Shown one piece after another: positions 1 to 6,208 of a stretch of 6,792 nt of DNA. The position numbers were made by a program, and so were the translations under genes. The stretch is from the NCBI GenBank assembly GCA_012728445.1, contig JAAYFA010000281.1, positions 1-6,792 of the forward strand, in the 5' to 3' direction. Numbering within the stretch: the stretch's first letter is position 1; the number at the start of each line of letters is the position of its first letter. The stretch comes from Clostridiales bacterium. Lineage in GTDB: Bacteria; Bacillota; Clostridia; Oscillospirales; Acutalibacteraceae. The notes under the pieces were generated by a model. That model was not told the origin of the DNA. It was given only the letters and a program-made list of their open reading frames with translations, and did no database searches.

Positions 1-1
1 G

Positions 2-169
2 GATGGTAACGGTTGTCAGCGAATCACAAAAAGAAAACCCGTCTCTGCCAATGGTTGTAAGGCTTTGTGGCAAGACGAAATTTTGCAGAGAAGAGCACTT
101 CATAAACGCCGCATCGCCAATTTCCTCAAGACCCTCGTTAAAGGTAATCGTGTAGAGATTAGCGCAGAG
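2..169 (-). pseudogene. In-frame continuation of the BspA-like LRR lipoprotein beyond an amber stop; 3' end outside window
   Basis: Reading leftward past the TAG at 170-172 without changing frame gives 56 uninterrupted codons to the window edge. They keep the LRR_5 (BspA/Treponema pallidum) consensus: LCANLYTITFNEGLEEIG, then DAAFMKCSSLQNFVLP, then QSLTTIGRDGFSFCDSL. The spacing of the AF..C..L units matches that before the stop, so this is the same protein and not a new gene. I see no Shine-Dalgarno site with a start codon that would let it be translated alone. The true C-terminus lies outside the window. If TAG is a genuine chain terminator, this stretch is untranslated debris of a recently inactivated gene. 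One base change (for example TCG to TAG) would explain it. Confidence 0.8.
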
Positions 170-667
170 CTAAAACGCATTGTCGCGGATTTTTGTCACG
201 CTTGCGGGGACTTCATATGCTCCGCCGCCCGTAACTTTTTCGCCGGCGTCTTTATTCAGCTTTACCCGCGCATTCGGGTAAAAAACAAGTTCTTTTTTAC
301 CTGTTGAATAGAGCACGCCGTTTTCGTCCGTTTCAAAAAAACGGTTCTGTGCATCGACTTCAAACGTTTCCAACACAGCGCAATTTGCAAAGGCCCAGTT
401 GCTTATTTTCTCGACATTCGCACCTATTTTCACTGTCTTTAGGTATTGTGCGTTGGCGGCACAGAAATCCATCAGCTCCACAACGTTGGCACCGTCCGCT
501 CGATCCGGAATAACTAAATCCGGTTTTGTTGTGTTGCCCTTGTAACGGTAAAGTGCCACGCCACCGGCAACAGCCTTATAGGTATATGTTGCCCTGCCGC
601 TCTGATGGCAGCCGAACAGCGTGCACATCAAGAGTGACAGGGCAACAATAAACGTTAATCTTTTCAT
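170..667 (-). CDS. BspA-like leucine-rich-repeat surface lipoprotein, truncated by in-frame TAG
   Basis: The 165-residue product begins with a lipoprotein signal: MKR, a hydrophobic stretch at 4-18, and a lipobox LFGC with the lipidated Cys at 20. It should therefore be anchored on the outer face of the membrane. Residues ~60-165 are LRR_5 repeats, seen as NVEKISNWAFANCAVLETF (~84-102), the typical ENGVLYSTGKKELVFYP island (~115-131) and YEVPASVTKIRDNAF (151-165). BspA-type repeats usually mediate binding to host or environmental ligands; the specific ligand cannot be told here. The ATG at 665-667 is preceded by AGAGG (680-684) about 12 nt upstream. The gene starts 44 nt after the P-type ATPase stop with no terminator between, so it is probably cotranscribed from the ATPase promoter. 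The stop is TAG, whereas the five other genes here use TAA, and the repeat array plainly continues beyond it. The gene is therefore broken, or read through. Confidence 0.85.
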   Translation of the reverse strand: MKRLTFIVALSLLMCTLFGCHQSGRATYTYKAVAGGVALYRYKGNTTKPDLVIPDRADGANVVELMDFCAANAQYLKTVKIGANVEKISNWAFANCAVLETFEVDAQNRFFETDENGVLYSTGKKELVFYPNARVKLNKDAGEKVTGGGAYEVPASVTKIRDNAF

Positions 668-711
668 TTTTTGACCACACCTCTCTGAAAGACTGTGCGG
701 TGGCGTGCGTA

Positions 712-3165
712 TTAAGCCTCTGCGGCTTCGGGCTTCTTGTCTTCCTTAAGCAACTTTGCTATTCTGACAATAAAGTGAAAGCCTTCCGCTATTTTTTCAA
801 TACCGGCTGAAAACAGCCACATAACGGATGGAATAAGCAACACAAAAACGCCCAATACTAATTTGCTGCCAAAGTCTATCGGCACAATCGAGAATACATC
901 CGGCACATAAGCCAACACACCGACAAACAGCACGACCAAACTCGCGAGCATAACGGCACGCATCCAGTTAAAGGGCTTACAAACCTTCCAAACCATGATG
1001 AAACCGACACAGGTAATCAGCACTGCGGCAATGGTGGTCACCTGCGCATCCTGCAGATCAAAAGCCGCTTTAAACAGTACGACACCGATGATGATAAAAA
1101 GGTCCGTCAGGGCGGCGGGCAGTGCCCGATAAATGACATTGACAATAAACCGCCCACGCACAAGCGACTTGTTTGGTTCAAGCGAAAGGAAGAACGACGG
1201 GATGCCGATGGTGAGCATACTCGCGAGCGACAGCTGCGCAGGCGTTAGCGGGTAGGCAAAAACAGCGAATATGGATATAATCGCTAAGATAAACGAAAAA
1301 ATATTTTTCACAAGAAACAGAGAGGCGGTACGTTCAATGTTATTGATAACCCGCCTACCTTCCGCTACAACAGCGGGCATGCTATCAAAGTCGGAGTTGA
1401 GCATCACTAAGTGAGAAACTTTTGATGCAACATCACTGCCGGAGGCCATGGCAACACTGCAGTCCGCCGCTTTGAGCGCCAGAACATCGTTCACGCCGTC
1501 GCCCGTCATCGCAACCGTATGCCCCGCTTTTTTAAGGGCGAGAATCAGCTGACGTTTCTGCTCCGGCGTGACACGGCCGAACACCGTATATTTGCCGGCG
1601 GCCTCTGCGATTTTCTCCTTGCTATCAAGAACAGGCGCGTCAATACTCCGGTCGGTATGCTCGATCCCGGCGTTTTTCGCCGCCGCGGCTACGGTCAAGG
1701 GGTTGTCGCCGGAAATAACCTTAATCGCAACGCCCTGTTCCCTAAAGAATTCAAAGGTGGCGCGCGCAGTCGGCTTTACCGGGTTTTCAAGCACAATGAG
1801 CGCAATCGGCTTTATGTCGTCGAGCGTGTTCGCTTCCCCAACGGGGCCACAGCCGGCCAAGAGTAACACCCGGCTGCCCGTTTCGGCGTAGGTGTTAATG
1901 GTCTCTTGGTATTCGGGGAAGTTGCCGCGCAAAATGAACTCCGGTGCGCCCAGCGCATAGTTTTCGCCGGGGCCGAAGGAGACCGCGCTGTATTTATCCG
2001 CAGAGGAAAATTCTTTAATCTTTACCGCCCGGCGGTAGGAGGCACTGTTAAAGCATTTTTTTATAGCCTGCATGGTGGCGTTAATCCCGGGCATATCTCC
2101 GGCAAAATCTGTCAGTAGTCTTTCAACCGCTGCGGCGTCCATATCGTTAGGGCCAATGTTTACGATGGCGGTCACATCCATATGGTTTTCCGTTATCGTA
2201 CCGGTTTTATCCACACAAAATACATCTGCCCGCGCGAGGGTTTCAATACACTTTAGGTCCCGCACAAGCGTGTGCTTTTTAGAAAGCCGCATCACACTGA
2301 CGGCCAACGCCACGCTGACGAGTAAATACAGCCCTTCCGGAATCATCCCCACCAAGGCGGCAGTCGTGTTTTCTATGCCTTCTTTTGGCATCAGCCCGAG
2401 GATTTGCGTCTGCCTTGTATACATCATTATCCCCACGGGGATGATGGCGATGCCGATAAGCTGTAGCATCCGCGTCAAGTCCCGCATCATGCCGGTTTGT
2501 TTGCTCTTTTTTGCCTTCTTCGCTTCGACAGTCATTTTGGAAACGAATGAGTTCCGCCCCACGCGCTCCAAACGTGCGCGCCCTTCACCGGATACCACAA
2601 AGCTGCCGGAAATCAGTTTGTCCCCGGCTTTCTTCATAATTTCATCGGACTCACCCGTTACAAGGGATTCGTTGACCCGCAGTTCGCCCGTGAGTAGGAT
2701 CGCATCGGCATAAATCTGGTTGTCGCTACCGAAAACGGCAATATCATCCAGCACTGTTTCCTCGGAAAGCAGCTCAACCACCACGGAATCCCGTATGACC
2801 GTTGCCTTGGGTTCGGACATCAATACCAGTTTATCCAGCGTCTTTTTTGCCCGGAGTTCTTGCACAATACCAATGAGGGTATTGACGACCACGGCAACCA
2901 AAAACATCATGTTTTTGAAGGAACCCACGGCAGCCAGCGAAATGGCAAGCACAACAAATATCAGGTTGAAGTAGGTCAAAATATTGCCGGCAATAATCTG
3001 CGGCACGGTTTTTGACGGCGAATCTACCGCCTTGTTGTCAAGCCCGGCGGCTATACGCTGCCGGACTTGGTCCCCGCTCAGGCCAAAATCCGGAAAAGTC
3101 GCAATGCGTTCCGGCTGCGGAATTCGAGGTTCTTCAACCTGTTGTTTTTTGTTTAGCTTGTTCAA
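712..3165 (-). CDS. P-type cation-transporting ATPase, CtpE-like
   Basis: This 817-residue integral-membrane pump couples ATP hydrolysis to cation transport. Visible motifs in order are: A-domain TGES (170-173), an M4 helix with PEGL (276-279), the phosphorylation loop DKTGT with aspartyl-phosphate D319, LGAPE (405-409) and SGDNP (485-489) in the nucleotide-binding and P domains, and the hinge TGDGVND (554-560). C-terminal helices follow, including TIGIPSFFLSLEPN (~652-665). A PEGL without the following Pro, plus the IPSFFLSLEPN M6 signature, resembles the CtpE group rather than classical SERCA-like PEGLP pumps. CtpE in mycobacteria has been linked to Ca2+ uptake, so Ca2+ is only an inferred substrate here. 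No N-terminal CxxC metal-binding domain is present, which argues against Cu/Cd/Zn export. The start is TTG (3163-3165): a TGA at 3181-3183 closes the frame upstream and no Met occurs before residue 86. It has its own promoter at 3225-3253 and leads into the LRR lipoprotein gene. Confidence 0.93.
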   Translation of the reverse strand: MNKLNKKQQVEEPRIPQPERIATFPDFGLSGDQVRQRIAAGLDNKAVDSPSKTVPQIIAGNILTYFNLIFVVLAISLAAVGSFKNMMFLVAVVVNTLIGIVQELRAKKTLDKLVLMSEPKATVIRDSVVVELLSEETVLDDIAVFGSDNQIYADAILLTGELRVNESLVTGESDEIMKKAGDKLISGSFVVSGEGRARLERVGRNSFVSKMTVEAKKAKKSKQTGMMRDLTRMLQLIGIAIIPVGIMMYTRQTQILGLMPKEGIENTTAALVGMIPEGLYLLVSVALAVSVMRLSKKHTLVRDLKCIETLARADVFCVDKTGTITENHMDVTAIVNIGPNDMDAAAVERLLTDFAGDMPGINATMQAIKKCFNSASYRRAVKIKEFSSADKYSAVSFGPGENYALGAPEFILRGNFPEYQETINTYAETGSRVLLLAGCGPVGEANTLDDIKPIALIVLENPVKPTARATFEFFREQGVAIKVISGDNPLTVAAAAKNAGIEHTDRSIDAPVLDSKEKIAEAAGKYTVFGRVTPEQKRQLILALKKAGHTVAMTGDGVNDVLALKAADCSVAMASGSDVASKVSHLVMLNSDFDSMPAVVAEGRRVINNIERTASLFLVKNIFSFILAIISIFAVFAYPLTPAQLSLASMLTIGIPSFFLSLEPNKSLVRGRFIVNVIYRALPAALTDLFIIIGVVLFKAAFDLQDAQVTTIAAVLITCVGFIMVWKVCKPFNWMRAVMLASLVVLFVGVLAYVPDVFSIVPIDFGSKLVLGVFVLLIPSVMWLFSAGIEKIAEGFHFIVRIAKLLKEDKKPEAAEA

Positions 3166-3224
3166 ATAAACTGCCCACTCTCACCATTAAATACAAAAAC
3201 TGTCGACCTCTTTATGACTGTACA

Positions 3225-3253
3225 ATTATATCAAAAAGAAAAATAGATATCAA
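3225..3253 (-). promoter_or_regulatory. Sigma-A/sigma-70 promoter for the P-type ATPase
   Basis: On the minus strand, -35 TTGATA (3248-3253) and a perfect -10 TATAAT (3225-3230) are separated by exactly 17 nt. Transcription should start near 3218, giving a leader of about 50 nt before the TTG start. It lies in the 115-nt gap between trhA and the ATPase, so the ATPase can be expressed independently of trhA. I see no riboswitch-like fold in the short leader. Confidence 0.85.
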
Positions 3254-3280
3254 TCACAAGTACCGGTTATTCTTGTTCAA

Positions 3281-3943
3281 TTAAAAAATATATTTGACCA
3301 TTACATAAAAGTGCATGACGCTCCCCGCAAGGACAAAAAGATGAAAAATTGTATGCGCATATTCCTTCTTTTTCCCGAGCCGCAAAAATATTGTTCCCGC
3401 CACATAAATCAGTCCGCCTAAAATCAGCAGGCCGAGCGCGCATTTGTCAATCGCACCCTTAATCGGGTATATAGACGCAAACATGACGACACCCTCGCCG
3501 ATATAAAGGACCATCCGCAGTACCCTTGTTTTTTCAAAAAACACAGTAGACATCAAAATTCCAACTACGGCGCAAGCCCAAGCAAAATAAAACACAAACA
3601 GGGCGTGCCCACGGTTTATATGGTAAAGGCCGATCAATGCGCAGGGGGTTGCCGTGCCGGCAATCAAGAGATAGATCATCGAATAGTCAATGACACGGGC
3701 GATTTTCCGCATCTTCCCGACCGGCAGGCCGTGGTAAAAGGCGGACGCCGCGTACAGCGTTATCATCGTACCACCGTAGATTAGTGCGGAGACAATTTTA
3801 TTTGCCTCGCCGGACTCCAGCGACTTTTTCAAACAAATCGCCAGCACCGCCACAGCCAGCAGAACACCTGCGGCGTGCGTTATACAATTGAGCTTATCCT
3901 CTTTTTTAGAATAGGCGGCCAGTTTAATTTTTTCCGAATACAA
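3281..3943 (-). CDS. trhA: Haemolysin III / PAQR family membrane protein TrhA
   Basis: The 220-residue protein has seven predicted hydrophobic segments and the PAQR/HlyIII signature set: EDKLNCITHAAG (15-26, with H23), SAFYHGL (67-73), RVIDYSMIYLLIAGTATP (83-100) and the terminal HTIFHLFVLAGSVMHF (197-212). The conserved His residues (71, 197, 201, 211), with S67 and D86, match the family's putative metal-dependent hydrolase-like site. Members were first called haemolysins but are now regarded as membrane-homeostasis proteins; the exact reaction is not settled. Length is normal for the family. The frame has only a TTG start (3941-3943), with an in-frame TGA at 3968-3970. A better spaced ATG at 3946-3948 is in another frame. 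It has its own promoter (3984-4012), divergent from the phosphoesterase gene. Confidence 0.95.
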   Translation of the reverse strand: MYSEKIKLAAYSKKEDKLNCITHAAGVLLAVAVLAICLKKSLESGEANKIVSALIYGGTMITLYAASAFYHGLPVGKMRKIARVIDYSMIYLLIAGTATPCALIGLYHINRGHALFVFYFAWACAVVGILMSTVFFEKTRVLRMVLYIGEGVVMFASIYPIKGAIDKCALGLLILGGLIYVAGTIFLRLGKKKEYAHTIFHLFVLAGSVMHFYVMVKYIF

Positions 3944-3955
3944 AACATCACCGTT

Positions 3956-3961
3956 TCCTTT
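3956..3961 (-). promoter_or_regulatory. Shine-Dalgarno site of trhA with ambiguous start pairing
   Basis: AAAGGA on the minus strand lies 12 nt before the in-frame TTG start (3941-3943), but only 7 nt before an ATG at 3946-3948. That ATG opens a different, 22-codon frame ending in TAA. The site would pair better with the out-of-frame ATG, so the real start of trhA is uncertain at the nucleotide level. Confidence 0.6.
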
Positions 3962-3983
3962 TTTATATCAAAACGCTTTCAGT

Positions 3984-4012
3984 ATTATATCACACCATGT
4001 TTTTCTTGTCAT
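3984..4012 (-). promoter_or_regulatory. Extended -10 sigma-A promoter for trhA
   Basis: On the minus strand, -35 ATGACA (4007-4012, five of six consensus bases) and -10 TATAAT (3984-3989) are 17 nt apart. A TG one base before the -10 gives an extended TGnTATAAT element. Expected initiation is near 3977, leaving a leader of roughly 30 nt that contains the Shine-Dalgarno site. It is divergent from the promoter at 4039-4067, with 26 nt between the two -35 hexamers. Confidence 0.85.
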
Positions 4013-4038
4013 CCGTTCATACCTTCGGCCCGATAATC

Positions 4039-4067
4039 TTGACTTGATGGTTTGGGTTGCCTATAAT
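4039..4067 (+). promoter_or_regulatory. Sigma-A promoter for the metallophosphoesterase-nitroreductase unit
   Basis: TTGACT (4039-4044), a 17-nt spacer and TATAAT (4062-4067) form a near-consensus vegetative promoter. The expected start is near 4074, giving a leader of about 47 nt. The leader carries a textbook AGGAGG (4109-4114) six nt before the ATG at 4121. No further convincing promoter is visible before the nitroreductase, so this one probably serves both genes. Confidence 0.88.
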
Positions 4068-4070
4068 ATA

Positions 4071-4095
4071 AATTAGGATTGTTAACCGACTAATT
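4071..4095. repeat. Short inverted repeat over the expected transcription start; possible operator
   Basis: The arms AATTAG (4071-4076) and CTAATT (4090-4095) are perfect complements around a 13-nt centre that contains the palindrome GTTAAC (4081-4086). It begins four bases after the -10 hexamer, where a repressor could block initiation or where a weak RNA hairpin could form in the leader. The arms are AT-rich and only 6 bp long, so chance occurrence is quite possible. No regulator gene is in the window. Confidence 0.3.
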
Positions 4096-4120
4096 AGTAT
4101 CTATAAATAGGAGGGAAATC

Positions 4121-5443
4121 ATGTTGTCAAAACTTATTTCAACAGTTCTTGCATTTTTTACGGTTGTTTCAAACTTTTCCGGTTTGTTCTGCCGTACCCC
4201 AAAAATCGAGCCGCCGGGCGACGACTTTACCCCCGTAGTCAGGTTTACCGTGGCGAGCGATGTGCATATCCAAGTCCCGGGCGATATACAGTGCCATCGC
4301 ATGGCTAAAATGCTCCGGACCGGTTATGCTGTTGCCGAGGCGGATGCCAACTATAAAAACCTTGATGGCGTCGTGTTTGCCGGCGACATCACGGACAATG
4401 GCTGGCACAGCGAGTACCTCGCCTTTCAGTCCATCATGAACGCCGGCTTAAAAGAAGAAACACAGCCGATGGTGATCATCGCTAAATCACACGACTGCTC
4501 CACCTATAAAAAAGACGCGCTTGATTTTTTCGAGTCGCTTTCCGGCCTCACAACGGATTTTCATCATGTGATGAACGGCTTCCATTTTATCGGTATATCA
4601 ACAACGCATGACAGAGATACGGATGATAAATACACCGAGACACAACTGGACTGGCTAGACGCGCAGCTTGCGCAGGCCGCCGCCGATGACCCCGCAAAAC
4701 CAATTTTTGTTACCCACCATGAGCATGTAGCAAACACCGTATATGGCAGCAGAGAAGAATACGGCGAGGGCTGGGGCACACCGGAGTTTTATGATATTTT
4801 TGCCCGCTATCCCCAAGTTGTCGATTTTTCCGGGCATTCACATTACCCGGTCAACGCCCCCCGTTCCATCTGGCAAGGTGATTTTACAGCCCTTGGCACC
4901 GGGACGATGGATTATTTTGAATTTATGATCGATCGCGAAACCATTCACCCAAAAAACAACCATCATGCTTCACAAATGTGGATCGTAGAAGTAGATGCGA
5001 ACAATCGCTTAAAGCTGCGTGGGTACGATTTGATGGCCGACACTTTTGTGTGTGAGTATTTGATTGAAAATCCGGCCGATAAAAGCACCTTTGCCTACAC
5101 GCCGGAAAAACGGGCGGCCAGTTCTACCGCCCCGGTGTTTGACGCAAATACCGATGTAAAAATTAAAAAGCTCATCGACGGCACTCGGCGTGTGGATATC
5201 CCGGCCGCCCGCTCAACCGATGAGAAAGTAGTTTTTATCTACAGAGTTTATGTGCTGGATGAGGCAGGAAACCCCGTTAACGATTTTTGGGAACTTTCGG
5301 GTTATTACTTTTCCCCACCGCCCAAAACCGTCCAAGTTAAAATCGGCAAGCTTGCAAAAGGAACCTATACTTTGAAAATCGTTGCGGAAAACGCTTACGA
5401 CATGCAGTCGGAACCTATCACCACAACCCTGATAGTCAAGTAA
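4121..5443 (+). CDS. Secreted calcineurin-like metallophosphoesterase with C-terminal beta domain
   Basis: The 440-residue protein has a hydrophobic N-terminal export sequence (~5-24). No good lipobox is visible because Phe precedes Cys24. The phosphoesterase core spans ~40-300: DVH (47-49), AGDITDNG (87-94), KSHD (122-125, where GNHD/E is usual), VTHHEH (197-202) and DFSGHSH (235-241). These provide most ligands of a dinuclear metal centre, so it should hydrolyse a phosphoester outside the membrane; the substrate is unknown. The normal Asn ligand of GNHD is Ser123 here. Residues ~335-440 look all-beta, with alternating hydrophobic strands and a final YTLKIVAENAYD...TTTLIV pattern like an Ig/FN3-type module; this is a fold guess. 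AGGAGG six nt before the ATG fixes the start. The nitroreductase follows 54 nt later, with a stop-codon hairpin between. Confidence 0.92.
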   Translation: MLSKLISTVLAFFTVVSNFSGLFCRTPKIEPPGDDFTPVVRFTVASDVHIQVPGDIQCHRMAKMLRTGYAVAEADANYKNLDGVVFAGDITDNGWHSEYLAFQSIMNAGLKEETQPMVIIAKSHDCSTYKKDALDFFESLSGLTTDFHHVMNGFHFIGISTTHDRDTDDKYTETQLDWLDAQLAQAAADDPAKPIFVTHHEHVANTVYGSREEYGEGWGTPEFYDIFARYPQVVDFSGHSHYPVNAPRSIWQGDFTALGTGTMDYFEFMIDRETIHPKNNHHASQMWIVEVDANNRLKLRGYDLMADTFVCEYLIENPADKSTFAYTPEKRAASSTAPVFDANTDVKIKKLIDGTRRVDIPAARSTDEKVVFIYRVYVLDEAGNPVNDFWELSGYYFSPPPKTVQVKIGKLAKGTYTLKIVAENAYDMQSEPITTTLIVK

Positions 5444-5459
5444 AGCTGTTTAGCTTTAC
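5440..5459 (+). other. Perfect 8-bp hairpin spanning the phosphoesterase stop codon
   Basis: GTAAAGCT (5440-5447) pairs with AGCTTTAC (5452-5459) around a GTTT loop. The TAA stop (5441-5443) sits inside the left arm. It is followed by CACCTAAAGACT rather than a T-run, so it is not a standard intrinsic terminator. It may protect the upstream message end or modestly reduce readthrough into the nitroreductase. Confidence 0.45.
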
Positions 5460-5497
5460 ACCTAAAGACTAGAATAATATCAACGGAGGACCTTATT

Positions 5498-6073
5498 ATG
5501 CTGTTGGATTTACTTAAAAAAACCCGAAGTTACCGGAACTTTGACCCGTCGGTAACGTATACCGCGGATGATATGAAAGAGCTTGTCAACCTCTGCCGCT
5601 TTGCGCCGTCCTCGGTCAACAGGCAGCCCCTTCGCTTCGCATACGCAACCAAAAAAGAGGATTGCGCGCGCATCTTCCCCCACACAGGCTGGGCGGCCAT
5701 GATTAAAACAAACAAGCCCCCGCTCCCCGGCAACGAGCCAACCGCATACATCCTCATCTGCTACGACACAGACTTTGTGCAAAACTCCCCGGATGCCGAT
5801 GTGGGTATTTACGCCCAGACAATAGTGCTAGGTGCCATGGAAAAGGGTATTGGCGCCTGCATGCTCGGCAACTTCAAAAAACCCGCCCTGGCCGAAGTTT
5901 TCAACCTACCCGCAAACATTATGCCCCGTCTTCTCATCGCACTCGGTACGCCCAACGAAAAGATTGTGCTGACCGAGGCGAAAAACGGCGAAACAGCCTA
6001 TTACAGGGACGCGGAAAACACCCATTATGTACCGAAGCTGTCTTTGGCAGAAATTTTGTTGCCGGAGATGTAA
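5498..6073 (+). CDS. Nitroreductase-family FMN oxidoreductase
   Basis: The 191-residue cytoplasmic protein is a compact single-domain member of the nitroreductase superfamily, which transfers hydride from NAD(P)H through FMN to nitro, quinone or other acceptors. Visible family features are TRSYRNFD (9-16, FMN-phosphate contacts R10, S11, R13), APSSVNRQPLRF (36-47, the usual PSxxNxQPW site with Leu for Trp), DVGIYAQTIVLGAMEKGIGACMLG (101-124) and RLLIALGTPNEK (144-155). The tail includes YYRD and HYVPK. No signal or extra domain is present. GGAGGA (5485-5490) seven nt before the ATG supports the start. It probably shares a transcript with the phosphoesterase, and a strong terminator follows. 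The physiological acceptor cannot be predicted, and the pairing with an exported phosphoesterase does not suggest a shared pathway. Confidence 0.93.
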   Translation: MLLDLLKKTRSYRNFDPSVTYTADDMKELVNLCRFAPSSVNRQPLRFAYATKKEDCARIFPHTGWAAMIKTNKPPLPGNEPTAYILICYDTDFVQNSPDADVGIYAQTIVLGAMEKGIGACMLGNFKKPALAEVFNLPANIMPRLLIALGTPNEKIVLTEAKNGETAYYRDAENTHYVPKLSLAEILLPEM

Positions 6074-6100
6074 GTTTATTTGCCAAACCTTTTTAATGCG

Positions 6101-6147
6101 AAGAACACGGCATAACCGTTTGGGTTTGCCGTGTTCTTTTATTGTTT
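6101..6147 (+). terminator. Intrinsic terminator after the nitroreductase
   Basis: A perfect 12-bp stem (6101-6112 with 6127-6138, AAGAACACGGCA/TGCCGTGTTCTT) continues through a one-base bulge at 6113 into AACC/GGTT (6114-6117 with 6123-6126), with a 5-nt loop. TTATTGTTT follows immediately in the plus direction. In the minus direction the stem runs into CGCATTAAAA with no U-tract, so it mainly terminates rightward transcription and not the convergent gene. Confidence 0.9.
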
Positions 6148-6208
6148 CCGGAGAACTTCGCCTGTGTCTGCAAGGGTGTCTTTCCCCCTCGCCTATTGAT
6201 GCAGCAAG

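Noticed and set aside
170..172. Genome-wide reassignment of TAG to a sense codon.
   Set aside because: No other gene in the window has an in-frame TAG across roughly 1,850 codons, so only a local mutation, an error or rare readthrough fits.
2072..2713. A 213-codon open frame on the plus strand opposite the ATPase.
   Set aside because: It lies wholly antisense to a gene with complete P-type ATPase motifs, is Ser/Thr-rich with no recognisable domain, and has no promoter or Shine-Dalgarno site.
3262..3280. CAAG/CTTG hairpin followed by a T-rich stretch as a trhA terminator.
   Set aside because: Only 4 bp pair around an 11-nt loop, and the T-rich stretch is the spacer of the ATPase promoter.
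4178..4192. Lipoprotein signal at Cys24 of the metallophosphoesterase.
   Set aside because: The residues before Cys are G-L-F; Phe at -1 does not fit a lipobox, so a general export signal or membrane anchor is more likely.
5455..5480. Separate promoter for the nitroreductase (TTTACA with an AT-rich -10-like stretch).
   Set aside because: The spacer to the nearest -10-like hexamer is about 14 nt, outside the workable range.
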